A stretch of 64,000 bases of DNA from Hydrogenovibrio sp. JE_KL2. Lineage in GTDB: Bacteria > Pseudomonadota > Gammaproteobacteria > Thiomicrospirales > Thiomicrospiraceae. Below the pieces are notes generated by a model, which was not told the DNA's origin, made no database searches, and was given only the letters and a program-made list of their open reading frames with translations. The translations under genes were made by a program, and so were the position numbers. The stretch is taken from the NCBI RefSeq assembly GCF_009296185.1, contig NZ_WBJR01000001.1, positions 558,001 through 622,000 on the forward strand. The letters are read 5' to 3'. The stretch's first letter is position 1. The number at the start of each line of letters is the position of its first letter. Below are positions 1 to 10,000 of the stretch, in pieces.

Positions 1-1080
1 AAGTATGAGCTAGATGTGCGCCAGCCTCTGTTTGACTTGAACAGTTGGTACACCAACGACCGTCAATATTACAACCAGCAAAAAGTTGCGCTGCAACAAC
101 GACTCACACGTGACCAACTGATTTTGAATGTTGCAGGTATATTCACGGAAGGGCTCATTGCCAAACAAAATATACAACTTTCACAAGAACAAGTGTCGCA
201 GTCTAAGATGCTTCTAGAAAAAGCTGAGTTAAGTGCCAAGCTTGGCTCTGGTTCCGAGTTGGATATACAAAGAGCAAAGTCCGATCTCTATGCCAATATT
301 GCAGATGCGATTGAAGCCAAAAACCGTTACCAGCTATCGCTTCTCAATCTAAGCAGACTAGCTCATCAACAGATTAATTCATTGGATGTTAAAACGACGG
401 ATGACAGTAATATAGATATTGCTCCTAAAGACTCCGAAATTAATGCCACTTTTAACCACTATTGGCAGCAAACTCTTGATAACAACCATGAGATCAAAAA
501 AGAGCAAGCAGAACTCAATATGAATCAAAGTGACATCAAGTCACGACGTTCGCAATATTGGCCTAAGATAGATTTGGTAGGTTCTGTGATTCGCCAAGAA
601 AACCATGGTGTCGTGACAGATCAACTCAAACATAGTGAAGACACAAATGTTGCCATTGAGTTTACCTGGAATCTATTTCAAGGGTTTAAAACCAATGCCG
701 CCGTTGATGAACAAAAAAAGACATATGAAAAAACCGAGTCTAGTCATGAAGACAAGAGGCTCGACTTGCAACAGCATATCCAACAGTTGGTATCAGAAAT
801 CTACAACAACCAACAGCAATACCTGGCACTAAAAAACTCTATTCGCTATCGCGAAAAGTCTTACGAACAAGCCCATAAAAAATGGGAACTGGGTATGGAA
901 GAGTTTATTAATGTTCAAAAAGAAAAAGTAGATTTGTTTAAGGCTAAACGACAAGCGGTAGAACTTAACTATAAAACATGGTTAAGATATTTAGAGTTAA
1001 AAAGTACCGTTGGAACCCTTGAGTTGGATGACCTCAAATCCATGACATCCAGTCTCACGGATATTACGCTCGGTGTTTAA
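1..1080 (+). CDS. TolC-like outer membrane channel protein (5' end outside window)
   Basis: The frame is open from base 1 (KYELDVRQPLFDLNSW...), so this is the C-terminal ~359 residues of a longer protein; the GTG at 16 is not a credible start. The QPLFD motif, long heptad-rich helices and the LGSGSELDIQRAKSDLYANIA stretch resemble the repeated coiled-coil/beta-barrel halves of TolC-family outer membrane efflux proteins. Members form trimeric tunnels across the outer membrane and periplasm for type I secretion or drug efflux. A giant RTX protein 3 kb downstream on the same strand suggests it is the exit duct for that substrate. The matching ABC ATPase and adaptor are not in the window and may lie to the left; that is inference. 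Confidence 0.85.
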   Translation, partial: KYELDVRQPLFDLNSWYTNDRQYYNQQKVALQQRLTRDQLILNVAGIFTEGLIAKQNIQLSQEQVSQSKMLLEKAELSAKLGSGSELDIQRAKSDLYANIADAIEAKNRYQLSLLNLSRLAHQQINSLDVKTTDDSNIDIAPKDSEINATFNHYWQQTLDNNHEIKKEQAELNMNQSDIKSRRSQYWPKIDLVGSVIRQENHGVVTDQLKHSEDTNVAIEFTWNLFQGFKTNAAVDEQKKTYEKTESSHEDKRLDLQQHIQQLVSEIYNNQQQYLALKNSIRYREKSYEQAHKKWELGMEEFINVQKEKVDLFKAKRQAVELNYKTWLRYLELKSTVGTLELDDLKSMTSSLTDITLGV

Positions 1081-1158
1081 AAGAGTTAAGTAGAATTCTA
1101 TGAAACAAGCGATGTTATTAGGTAAGCAAAAGACATTAAAAATCTGCCAGGTTGGGGT
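1075..1158. repeat. Long repeat copy 1, carrying the 19-bp motif
   Basis: This stretch aligns with 2791-2877, starting at GTTTAA (here the stop codon of the TolC-like gene) and ending at the dispersed CCAGGTTGGGG motif. The best-conserved part runs from ATGAAACAAGCG through CAAAAGACATT to the motif, with scattered substitutions and one 3-nt indel. Both copies sit just before a gene of the RTX locus. Confidence 0.7.
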
Positions 1159-1195
1159 AGTGTTTGAGATTGGCATGGAATGCATTAATGAGTAA
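1100..1195 (+). CDS. Possible 31-residue small protein, copy 1
   Basis: The ORF reads MKQAMLLGKQKTLKICQVG followed by a divergent tail. The ORF at 2816-2908 shares MKQA-x-LLG-x-QKTLKICQVG, with synonymous changes at Gly and Leu codons and an in-frame 3-nt indel. Its 3' end overlaps the start of the next gene by 8 nt, which would suit translational coupling. Against it: the antisense frame of the same repeat is just as well conserved (TPTWQIFNVFC-x-PNNI), so the strand of any coding constraint cannot be settled, and the core is a dispersed DNA motif found elsewhere in other frames. No function is recognised. Confidence 0.3.
   Translation: MKQAMLLGKQKTLKICQVGVVFEIGMECINE
1138..1157 (+). repeat. 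Dispersed 19-bp motif copy 1
   Basis: Full match to AAAAWCTRCCAGGTTGGGG with one extra leading A. It lies between the TolC-like gene and the membrane protein gene, inside the long repeat. Confidence 0.85.
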
Positions 1196-1805
1196 TCAAA
1201 AGATATTGAATAAAAAAAACGAAAGGATGCAAACAGCTATTGTATTAGCGCCGTTTGTACTCTTGCTGGTTTGGAATGTCGTGTTTTTTTATACTGATTG
1301 GTGGGAAGTGTATTTAAAACCTATTGGTTTACATACATGGTTTGAACATCAGCAATGGCTACAGTCAACCTATAATGGACTTGAAACAAGAATTTATCAG
1401 CATGATGTTGATGCTCAAAAATATATGGTACTGATTTGTTGGGGGGTATTGTGGGCGATTGTGCTTGGTCTATTTTTATTAGCTATGTCCATAAAGTGGA
1501 TTTTGTATGGAAATTCAAAGCCAGTCATACAAACCAATGTTAAAACAGGTGTTTCTACGTACGTATTGTTTTTTGTCGTTCTTATGATGCTTGTGGCTAC
1601 TCCATATATTTATATAGTAAATTACGGTGAATTTACTACATCATATGTAGGGAAGTTTGTAACGACACCAGGTTTGGCAAGTTTAATTTTTTGGCAATTT
1701 ATGAATATAGGTATGTTGTGGTTTGTTCCGATATTGGTATTTCTTACAGTGTACCTGCTAATTTCCGATTGTAAAAAGATGTTGAAGAAAGTCATTAAGA
1801 GTTGA
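1188..1805 (+). CDS. Four-helix integral membrane protein, unknown function
   Basis: I start at the ATG at 1188 (MSNQKILNKKNERMQ) rather than an in-frame TTG at 1164, giving 205 residues. Four hydrophobic segments are visible: about residues 16-35, 80-103, 127-146 and 165-190. A soluble stretch rich in aromatic residues (WWEVYLKPIGLHTWFEHQQW) follows the first helix, and a basic tail follows the last. I do not recognise the family. Its place between a TolC-like gene and an RTX gene suggests a role in that locus, but nothing in the sequence proves it. Bases 1806-1834 downstream contain a good ribosome-binding site (AAAGGGGAAAG) for a short broken ORF. Confidence 0.6.
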   Translation: MSNQKILNKKNERMQTAIVLAPFVLLLVWNVVFFYTDWWEVYLKPIGLHTWFEHQQWLQSTYNGLETRIYQHDVDAQKYMVLICWGVLWAIVLGLFLLAMSIKWILYGNSKPVIQTNVKTGVSTYVLFFVVLMMLVATPYIYIVNYGEFTTSYVGKFVTTPGLASLIFWQFMNIGMLWFVPILVFLTVYLLISDCKKMLKKVIKS

Positions 1806-1834
1806 TATGAATAACTTCAACAAAGGGGAAAGTA

Positions 1835-1939
1835 ATGAGCACTAATGAAACAACTAAGTTAGATCCAATTTATGTAGTTGCTGACCCTGAGAGAAACAAC
1901 CTATCCGAGAGCGAAATCAATGGGGTCAGACTCGATTGA
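1835..1939 (+). pseudogene. Small ORF apparently interrupted by the RAYT/REP element
   Basis: A strong ribosome-binding site (AAAGGGGAAAG) precedes an ATG opening MSTNETTKLDPIYVV. The frame continues for 34 codons, but the last nine are the left REP palindrome of the transposase element, so the true 3' end seems displaced. After the right-hand repeats, the sequence ATTGATAGCGTTTAA would supply a plausible original ending (IDSV and a stop). That reconstruction is speculative. No function is recognised. Confidence 0.4.
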
Positions 1940-1940
1940 T
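1916..1940 (+). repeat. REP palindrome, left copy
   Basis: Imperfect palindrome beginning ATCAATGGGGTC and ending GACTCGATTGAT. It is the exact reverse complement of the right-hand copies at 2666-2690 and 2755-2779. Confidence 0.85.
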
Positions 1941-1963
1941 TTTGGGTTTTATGTAAATTAATT

Positions 1964-2680
1964 ATGGCAAGGCTTCCACGTTTCAATATTCCAGGCCAAA
2001 CACAACACGTTATAGTGCGTGGAAATAACCGTGAGCCGATTTTCTATGCAAATGAAGATTACGGGTTTTATTTGGAAAAACTGGAAGAAGCATGCAAAAA
2101 ACACCAATGTGATTTACATGCCTATGTGCTTATGACAAACCATGTCCATCTACTCATGACACCACAAAATAAGGACAGTCTATCCAAAGCCATGCAAATG
2201 ATAGGGCGCTACTATGTTCAATACTTCAATTACAGTTACAAAAGGACAGGCACCCTATGGGAAGGGCGTTATAAAGCAACCTTAATTGACAGTGAACACT
2301 ATGCACTTATCTGCTATCGCTATATAGAACTCAATCCTGTTAGAGCAAACATGGTAGAACATCCCTCAGAATATCCTTGGTCAAGTTATATGCACAATGC
2401 CACTGGAGATGAAAACAAACTCATTACGCCACACCCTCTATACAATGAACTAGGCAAAGACACAGAACAACGAACACAAGCCTATAGAGGATTGTTCAAC
2501 ACTATGATAGAAGAAAAATCTATAGAAGAAATACGGCGTTCAACAAACAAAGCCTGGGTTTTAGGAAGTGACTACTTTAAAGAAAAGATCGAAAAACAAA
2601 TTAACCGTCCTGCAACACCCAGAGCAAGAGGAGGTGACAGGAAGTCAAAGAAATATAGAGATGAAATCAATCGAGTCTGA
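1964..2680 (+). CDS. REP-associated tyrosine transposase (RAYT, Y1_Tnp family)
   Basis: The 238-residue protein has the IS200/IS605-like Y1 fold signatures: an N-terminal RFNIPGQTQHVIVRGNNR strand, the metal-binding His-x-His in TNHVHLLM (about residues 59-66), the segment IGRYYVQYFN with candidate catalytic tyrosines, and the family-typical GTLWEGRYKA and YIELNPVRA motifs. RAYTs act as single-strand nucleases on REP hairpins and are usually single-copy domesticated transposases. The frame is intact. The C-terminal residues and stop codon lie within the right REP palindrome, so coding sequence and repeat overlap. The lysine/arginine-rich tail (ARGGDRKSKK) may help in DNA binding. Confidence 0.93.
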   Translation: MARLPRFNIPGQTQHVIVRGNNREPIFYANEDYGFYLEKLEEACKKHQCDLHAYVLMTNHVHLLMTPQNKDSLSKAMQMIGRYYVQYFNYSYKRTGTLWEGRYKATLIDSEHYALICYRYIELNPVRANMVEHPSEYPWSSYMHNATGDENKLITPHPLYNELGKDTEQRTQAYRGLFNTMIEEKSIEEIRRSTNKAWVLGSDYFKEKIEKQINRPATPRARGGDRKSKKYRDEINRV

Positions 2681-2779
2681 CCCCATTGATAAACCGTCCT
2701 GCAACACCCAGAGCAAGAGGTGGTGACAGGAAGTCAAAGAAATATAGAGATGAAATCAATCGAGTCTGACCCCATTGAT
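2603..2779 (+). repeat. 89-bp tandem duplication containing two REP copies
   Basis: Bases 2603-2690 are repeated at 2692-2779 (offset 89 bp) with essentially one substitution (GAGGAGG versus GAGGTGG). Each unit runs from AACCGTCCTGCAACACCC through the end of the transposase gene to CCCCATTGAT. The near identity suggests a recent local duplication of the 3' end of the transposase plus its REP. Confidence 0.92.
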
Positions 2780-2790
2780 ACATTGATAGC

Positions 2791-2877
2791 GTTTAACAGG
2801 TTGAAAAGAGTGTTTATGAAACAAGCGGCGATATTATTAGGCACACAAAAGACATTGAAAATCTGCCAGGTTGGGGT
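2791..2877. repeat. Long repeat copy 2, carrying the 19-bp motif
   Basis: Counterpart of 1075-1158. It starts at GTTTAA, contains ATGAAACAAGCG and CAAAAGACATT, and ends at the 19-bp motif. It lies directly after the REP duplication and directly before the Sel1-repeat gene. Confidence 0.7.
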
Positions 2878-2908
2878 GTGTATGTGGAAACATGGATTCA
2901 AGAGCTGA
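2816..2908 (+). CDS. Possible 30-residue small protein, copy 2
   Basis: The ORF reads MKQAAILLGTQKTLKICQVG followed by VCMWKHGFKS, and resembles the ORF at 1100-1195. A purine-rich AAAAGAG lies 5 nt before the ATG, and the stop is 2 nt from the ATG of the next gene, so it could couple to it. As with copy 1, the antisense frame is equally conserved and the centre is a dispersed DNA motif, so a protein is not demonstrated. Confidence 0.3.
   Translation: MKQAAILLGTQKTLKICQVGVCMWKHGFKS
2858..2876 (+). repeat. Dispersed 19-bp motif copy 2
   Basis: Perfect match to AAAATCTGCCAGGTTGGGG inside the long repeat, just before the Sel1-repeat gene. Confidence 0.88.
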
Positions 2909-2910
2909 TT

Positions 2911-4074
2911 ATGAAGAAAAGTATTGTGAATCAAAGAAAAACACCATCATTGTTATTCCAATTTTTATCTATACGAGAAAAGAAAATTATCGGTTTAGCA
3001 TTTGTTATTTTCTTTGGTGGTGTTATTTTTTATCTTGGCAATACCTATGCAAATCCAGAGCCAAAAAGAACGATTGTGGATTCTTATGGTCGCTGTAAGT
3101 TACAACCGGGAACTTTGGTGAATATTGATCCAAGTTCCGTTAAATATCCAACTCCTGTTTATGTTTGGAAAAAAGATGGGCATAAAGAGATTGTTGAAAA
3201 CTGTATTCCTGATTTAGATCAAAAATTAGTAAAGTCTCTTTCCAAAAAGCGAAAGGAGCAACTCGTTACCAACTTCTTTGCTATTTATCGAATGACGGAA
3301 CAAGGTAATACGGATCCTAATCTTTATTCTAAAGATGTTGATAGTAGTAAAGACAACAGAGTTAGTACTGCTTTTCTATTAATGCAAAAAGAAGTTATGA
3401 AAGGATCGGTTTTGGCCTATTTGGATATGCATTTACACGATTACTATAATCTTGACCTTGGGAATTACCGGCTAAAATTTACGGAAGACAATCCTTATTA
3501 TCAGCGCCTAAAAAAATTGGCTTACAGTGGTGATGCAGATGCCATGTGTTTATTTAGCCAGAGGATTCCAACTCCATTTCCTGGCTATAAAGACCTAACT
3601 TGGGAACATGAACATTTTAGAGATAAAAACATGTTAATTAAGCGGTTTCAAAATGGCCCTAATGATAAATGGGAAAAGGGTATGGTGAAAGCCGCAAAAA
3701 TGGGTTCAGGAAGTTGTATGAGGGCCTATTCAAGTTTCTTACTTACAGGTAGCCACCCGCATGTAATTCCAAGAAATGAGATACTTGGCAAGAAGTACTT
3801 AATAGAAGCCGGTAGAAAAAACGATCAGAGTGCGATGTGGGGACTTGCATATGATTATGCTCATGGAGAGGACGGTTTTCCTTTTGACTTAGGAAAAGCT
3901 AAATGTTGGACAGATAAGCTATCAAAGGTAACTTCTGACTTAAAGTATCGTATTTTTGGCTTAAATTACAACGTAAAAGCTGATATATATTTGGCGAAAA
4001 GAAAGGGCATTACTTTAAAGCAGTTTAATGTCTATGATCCTGATAATAATTGTGACTTGATAAAAGGGCGTTAA
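2911..4074 (+). CDS. Membrane-anchored Sel1-like repeat protein
   Basis: I start at the ATG at 2911 (MKKSIVNQRKTPSLL), giving 387 residues; an in-frame GTG at 2878 lies inside the upstream repeat and is less likely. A basic N-terminus is followed by one hydrophobic segment (about residues 28-46, IIGLAFVIFFGGVIFYLG), so most of the protein should be periplasmic. The C-terminal half has alpha-hairpin units of Sel1/TPR type, such as RKNDQSAMWGLAYDYAHG followed by DLGKAKCWTDKLSK, and an earlier GDADAMCLFSQR unit. Such repeats mediate protein contacts. The gene ends 3 nt before the RTX gene, so the two are probably co-transcribed. A role in RTX export or attachment is inference only. Confidence 0.65.
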   Translation: MKKSIVNQRKTPSLLFQFLSIREKKIIGLAFVIFFGGVIFYLGNTYANPEPKRTIVDSYGRCKLQPGTLVNIDPSSVKYPTPVYVWKKDGHKEIVENCIPDLDQKLVKSLSKKRKEQLVTNFFAIYRMTEQGNTDPNLYSKDVDSSKDNRVSTAFLLMQKEVMKGSVLAYLDMHLHDYYNLDLGNYRLKFTEDNPYYQRLKKLAYSGDADAMCLFSQRIPTPFPGYKDLTWEHEHFRDKNMLIKRFQNGPNDKWEKGMVKAAKMGSGSCMRAYSSFLLTGSHPHVIPRNEILGKKYLIEAGRKNDQSAMWGLAYDYAHGEDGFPFDLGKAKCWTDKLSKVTSDLKYRIFGLNYNVKADIYLAKRKGITLKQFNVYDPDNNCDLIKGR

Positions 4075-4077
4075 ATC

Positions 4078-7000
4078 ATGGCAGATACATTAACAACTAA
4101 GTTACAAGATTGGCAACAAACTTACTCGAACCTAGGACTGCAAAAAAAAATGGTTGAACGGCAGTTACAGGTAAGAGGAGAAACTTTATCTGAGTCAGAC
4201 ATTAATGCTTTAAATGTTAAATTGGTCGTAATACAACGAGAAATGTATAAACAAGAAAATCTTCTCAATGATTATTACGACCAAACGACTAAGCTTGCGG
4301 GTGATGTTCAAAGTCTCAAATCAGGAGATTACAGTCATCTAAATAATCCGAATTTTGCCTACTATCCCGATAAGGTTGGAGAATTAGAGCAAAGTCTTGG
4401 AACTTCTTCACAAGAATATCAGAATGCCCTAGAGTTGAAACAAACTCTTAGCTCGAACCCCGTTCATACCACTACAATCAATGGGATATCTTATTCTCCT
4501 GATCCAAGCACAGCATTTAGTTCATATGATCTTAATACTTCAGAGGGTTTTCTAAAGTTCGCTAAATCTCAACCGGATACGTTAATAGACCAAGTTGAAG
4601 ACTTTGCTATAAACATGGTCGGGGCCAAAGGAGTTGAGAAATTAATTGAACAACTACCAAAAGAGTATACAAAGTTTGCAACTCAATTATTTGACTCGAT
4701 TAATTTAGAAAATCTTGAGGTATCTCCTGCAAAAATACTTCGATTGGCGAAAGAGATAAATACCCCAGATATATTAAACCCAGACCAAAGTAAATTCGAT
4801 TTTACCGTTTCTCAAGAGCCTGATTTAAAAAAACACGATGTGGAGTTAGATGTAAAGGCCGATAATCATGATGCGATTGAGACTTCTACAAGTTATATCG
4901 CTCCAACGGTTAACGGATCCTCTCCCGATGTAAATGAGATTTCTGTTTCAAGTAATCAAACAAACTCAACCAGCAATAATAAGTCTGAAACGCAACAACC
5001 GCAGTCCCAACAAGCAACAACTACCTCGCAATCTCAAGCCGAAAACGCTGCATTAGACAAGCAACTAGATGCTGCTAGTGAGCAAGAACAATACAATAAC
5101 CAGCTTGCAGATGAAAACGCCTTTATAAAAGACTCGCTAGCTTCTATTAATGCCGAAGAAAATACACAGCTTGATGCTCAATTAGATTCAGCTTCTCAAG
5201 AAGAAGACTACTTAAATCAACTCGATGAAGAAAATGACTTCATTAAAGAATCACTTGATTCAATCAATGCCGAGGAAAAATCCAATAAAACCATAATGGA
5301 CGCCTCGTCAACAACATCACAGGGCTTCAAGCAATGGATGAGCCTTACCACCCACGAAGATTGGAATGACGAGCAGTGGGAGCAACAACTGATTGGTTCT
5401 GCAATAGATACCACTAGCTTTGCTATAGGAGAGTCATTCACCACAGATGGTATGCAGTGGACAAAGGTTAATGAAGCGTTTAATAACAACTTAGAGGGAG
5501 CAGGAACCTCTTTAGTCGCCAGCCAAATTATAAATGAAGGTTTAGGGTTAAAATTTGGCTCTGGATTAGATGGGCAGATTGCTAATGCAGTCACTACCCA
5601 AGTAGTGACTAAGACAGTTGATGCTGCTTATCAAGCAATTCAAGCAGGGCAAACATTGAGTGAGTTTGGATCAAGTGTCTCCACCAATATCGGCAACATG
5701 TTCTATAACGCCGAAGCGGCCTCTCAAGTATCACAAGCTGGTAACTTAAAGGAACTTGGCAACGTTTCTCAGATAGGAAATCTTGTAGGTGGCATTGTTG
5801 GTAGCTACGCTGCCCAACAGGTTTTGAATTCAGGAACTGAAGCGGAAGTTATTGGTTCGGCTATAGGCTCAACAGTGGGAACTATATTAGGTTCTACATT
5901 CCTTTGCTTTCTGGGGCCATTAGGTGCTGCGATAGGAAGCTATCTGGGGGCAGCGATAGGCGATACGCTTGGCGAAAAATTCAACGAATACTCTGAAATG
6001 GACGTTGGAGAAATCGCACTTGATCTTATCAACCCCATTAGTGCTGTTAACTTGGTTGGCAACTTTGTCTCCGCTGTGTTTGGTATGGACGAAAAGCCAC
6101 CAGAGCCAGAAGCAGGGGTTACACTTGAGTACAACCCTTACACTGGTGTGTATGAAGTCGTCTCTACTTACGAAAAAAATGGAGGAAAAACGGAAGGAAT
6201 TGAAGGCGCTTCTCACAGCTTATCCTCCTCTATTCAAGATACTCTCAATCAAATTGCCGGTTCCGGCCAAATCGCAAATCGCTACGACCTCCCTAAAATA
6301 GAAGTTGGTTATATTGGTAAGCACCAATATATAAAAGTCAACGGACAAGATGTCGGTAAAATTGATTCACAAGGCATGAAAAACACCATTGGCACCGTGC
6401 TCAAAGACACCGTTATCGAAGGTGGCGATACCTATGTGAATCGCATGGTTCATAATGACCAAGTGTCGGCAAGCGATATTCTTAGCTTAGTCAGTAGTGC
6501 CAAACATTTAGAAGCCTACGATCAAGATCCCGGCATCAAAATTGCCGTCGACCAGATGATGAGCGCCAATCTGAACGATCTCAACAGCTACAACGCCAAT
6601 ACCGCCGAACTCAATGCGATCAATCAACAGATCAGCGACCTGCAACTAAAACTCCAAGATGAAAAACCGGGTTTTTTAGAACAAAGTGTCTCGACTGCCG
6701 AAGTCGGTTCTACGCATAAGCTGACGCCTTACGAACAAGACCAACAACAATTATCTGTCTTACAGAGCAAGCAAGCCCAGTTGCAATCCAATCTCGATGA
6801 TCTGTTAAATACTGATGCCGCCAACAGGGAGGGCGGGCTGAAACAAGCCATTGAATGGCAAAGCTATTTTAACGACACCCAATCACTCAATCTGCAAAAT
6901 CCTAGCGCTCTGGACGATGCTACGCGCCTTGAATATGAAATACTCCACCATAACCAGTTGAATGCCAATAACCCGGATCAACAATTCTCTCTGGCACAGA

Positions 7001-10000
7001 GCGATCTGTCCGATCTTGCCTTTAAACAAGAAAACGGCGAACTCACCATCTACAATCGTCGTGGACAAAGTGCCGACACGCCGTTGGAAGACGTTCCCCA
7101 CATGATCATCTCAGACTGGAACAACTGGTCAACCACCGACTCTAATATGAACCTCGATTTCACCAATCGGGACACCAACGAACCGGTGGAAATTAAATCC
7201 AACCTGCACCAACTGATGGTGCAAATGAACGGTCTTGATAAAAGCCTCAATGGCGAAACACCAGATACAACTCTCACTCTGGACAATGTCGCCGACCAAA
7301 ACCTGACGGTCAACATCGCCAAAACCGTTGCCAATATGAGCAATGCCTCCGGCATGGAAATGGATGAACAACAAGCGCTGGATAAACAATTCAGCGGCTT
7401 CGGCCAGCAAATAGATAGCAAACTTTCAGGGTTGAACGGTGATGATATTTTGTTGACTAACGATGCCACAGCACAAGTCGATGCAGGGTCTGGTGATGAC
7501 TTGATTGTAGAGTCAGTCGCAGTTACCGACAATATAGGTGGTGCAGGAAGCGACACGGCTAGCTATATATTAAGTGATGAAGGTGTGTCTGTTGACCTAA
7601 CAACAGGACAAGGCCATGGCGGTTATGCTGAAGGCGACACTTTTGACAGTATAGAAAATGCAGTAGGTTCGCACTATAACGATCAACTCATTGGTAGTGA
7701 CGACGATAACACCCTATCCGGCTTAGAAGGAAATGACCTTTTATCTGGTGGTGCCGGTAACGATATCCTGCTGGGTGGTGAAGGTGATGATGTTCTTGAT
7801 GGAGGTGCAGGTAAAGATCATATTGATGGTGGTTGTGGAACGGATACACTGACCTTCTCAGATCAAGAAGCCGATGGCGTACATGTTTCTCTTAACCAGA
7901 CGTCCGTAAACGGAGGTGAAGCGGATGGCTTTGCCAACGATGGAAAAAATAGCGACAGCCTAGGGGGCTTAGAAAACGTACTGGGTACAGATGGCAATGA
8001 CCGAGTGGTTGGTAATGAAGCTAATAATACATTGGTTGGAAAAGCCGGTGATGACCGATTAGATGGAATGGAAGGAGACGACATTCTTTCTGGTGGGGAA
8101 GGTGATGATATTCTCTCCGGTGGAAGCGGAAACGACACGCTTTATGGTGATGCCGGAGATGATATTCTGATCGGTGGTGAAGGTGACGACACCCTTTATG
8201 CAGGAGAAGGTTCCGATACACTAATAGGTGGGCAAGGAAACGATACTGCCATTTTACAGGGTTCAGTAGAAGACTATGCTCTGTTAAACACTATCAATGG
8301 TTCAGTGACTCTGCAAGGACCTGATAACGAAATCACCAGGCTTGACGGTATTGAACAGGTTGCCTTCCAGCAAGAAGATGGTACAGCTGTTGTAACCGAC
8401 ATGGACACCTTGCTTGAACGACTAGCACAAATCGACAAAGAAGCCCGTGAAGAGCAGGAAGATGGAGGCGGAGTACGTACAGGTATAAATGCTGCTGCAT
8501 CCGCAGCCTTTGCAACCTCAATGGTCGCAGCCCTGAGTGCTCAGGCGCAAGAGCTATCTAATAGTGAGCAGGTGTCTGAACAACAAAATCAATTGTTTGA
8601 AGATAATACACTATTTCAAACAGAAAGCTCTGGCTTAGAAAATACCACGTCAACTAGTCAGCAGATTGACCAGATGAATGCATTATTAGGCACAGAAGAA
8701 GCTTATGAGCCAGTAAACAATCAAATTAGTCAAACGGTCGCGACAACGAGTGCTACAAATACGACTGCCACGGCGTCGACTGAAGTAACTGGTGATGGAG
8801 TTGCGGCTGATACGGATACTGTATCTACAGCTCAAATTGGAGTTGAGACAGAAGCAAGCAGTGTTGAGGGGCAAGCGGGCAGTAGTGTAACACCTTCTTC
8901 AAGTTCTGAAGAACAAGGCCAATCGGTAGTAGATGCTCAAACTAACACTGATGCCGTTAGTCAAGATACATCGTTAGACTTAGATAATACGGCTTCAGGC
9001 TCAGATGTAATAACTCCTTTTTTGGTACCTTTGTTGACTGTACAGCCAGCTACGACGTTAGAAGATAACAGCGTGTCTTTGGTCATCAATCTTACGGGGC
9101 AAAACCCCAATGATGAAACCTTAGAAGTCTATATTGATGGCGTGCCGTCTGGGGCTAAGCTATCTGCTGGAACTTTATTGAACGATGGACGTTATCTGCT
9201 TCAACCAAAAGAGCTTTCTGGGTTGATATTTTACCCAGCAGAAAATAGTGGTGTTGATGTTTCATTAGACGTTACGGTATTGGCTAAGTCTATCTCAACA
9301 GGTTTTGCCCAAAGTAGCAGGGCTACTTTACCTGTACATGTTGAACCAGTTGTTGATCAACCGATTCTTGATGCGAATGCTCAATTACCGATCGAAAACG
9401 TTGTTTTAGGGGGTGTGGTCAATGGTTCTGGAGTTTATGCAGGATCTCGTGGTAGCGATACAATCCAAACCGGTGACGAAGACGATACTATCTATGGAAA
9501 CACCTATACACATTATCCTCTAACGTTAACGACAGGGTTAACGGATCTTGATGGCTCAGAGTCTCTTACCACTAGACTGGTTGGGTTGCCAACAGGCACG
9601 GTTATTTTGGATAGTAACAATATTCCGTTGAATGTTAAAAATGGGCAATATTTAACGGATTTTGATGTGCAGTCATACCTACCAGTCAGCATTGCTGTGC
9701 CAACGGATACTGGAGCTTTTAGTTTTGATGTTGTGACGAAAAGCGAAGAGGCTCTTAATGGTGATGAAACTGAAGTTTCAAAAACATTATCGCTGAATAC
9801 TTTTGATCAAACTATTGGCGGTGACACGATTATGGCCGGCGGTGGAAATGATGAAGTTCATGCCTCTATTGGTAATGATGTTGTTAAAGGTGAGCTAGGT
9901 GATGACACTCTCTATGGTAACAAGGGCAATGACACGCTTTACGGTGATGCTGGCAATGATTTAGTTTACGGTGAAGATGGTAATGATTCATTGGTTGGTG

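Larger units (their letters stand above)
1916..2779 (+). mobile_element. RAYT transposase element with flanking REP palindromes
   Basis: A single transposase gene is bracketed by the same 25-bp sequence in opposite orientations: ATCAATGGGGTCAGACTCG plus ATTGAT on the left (1916-1940), and its exact reverse complement on the right (2666-2690), repeated at 2755-2779. Each is an imperfect palindrome with 12-nt arms and two mismatched positions. This is the usual layout of REP-associated tyrosine transposases and their REP hairpins. The element splits an otherwise co-directional set of genes between the TolC-like and RTX genes. Confidence 0.85.

Noticed and set aside
16-1080. TolC-like gene starting at GTG 16
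   Set aside because: The frame is open to base 1 and continues the family sequence, so the gene is cut by the window edge.
997-1185. Antisense 62-residue ORF with TPTWQIFNVFC, similar to one at 2734-2934
   Set aside because: It overlaps the end of the TolC-like gene, has no clear ribosome-binding site, and the shared part is the DNA repeat. Coding on this strand is not shown, though not excluded.
2603-2779. CRISPR-like array
   Set aside because: There are only two direct units with no spacers; it is an 89-bp tandem duplication of the transposase end and its REP.
7430-8250. Tandem DNA repeats as a separate repeat element
   Set aside because: The periodicity is explained by RTX nonapeptides in the coding sequence.
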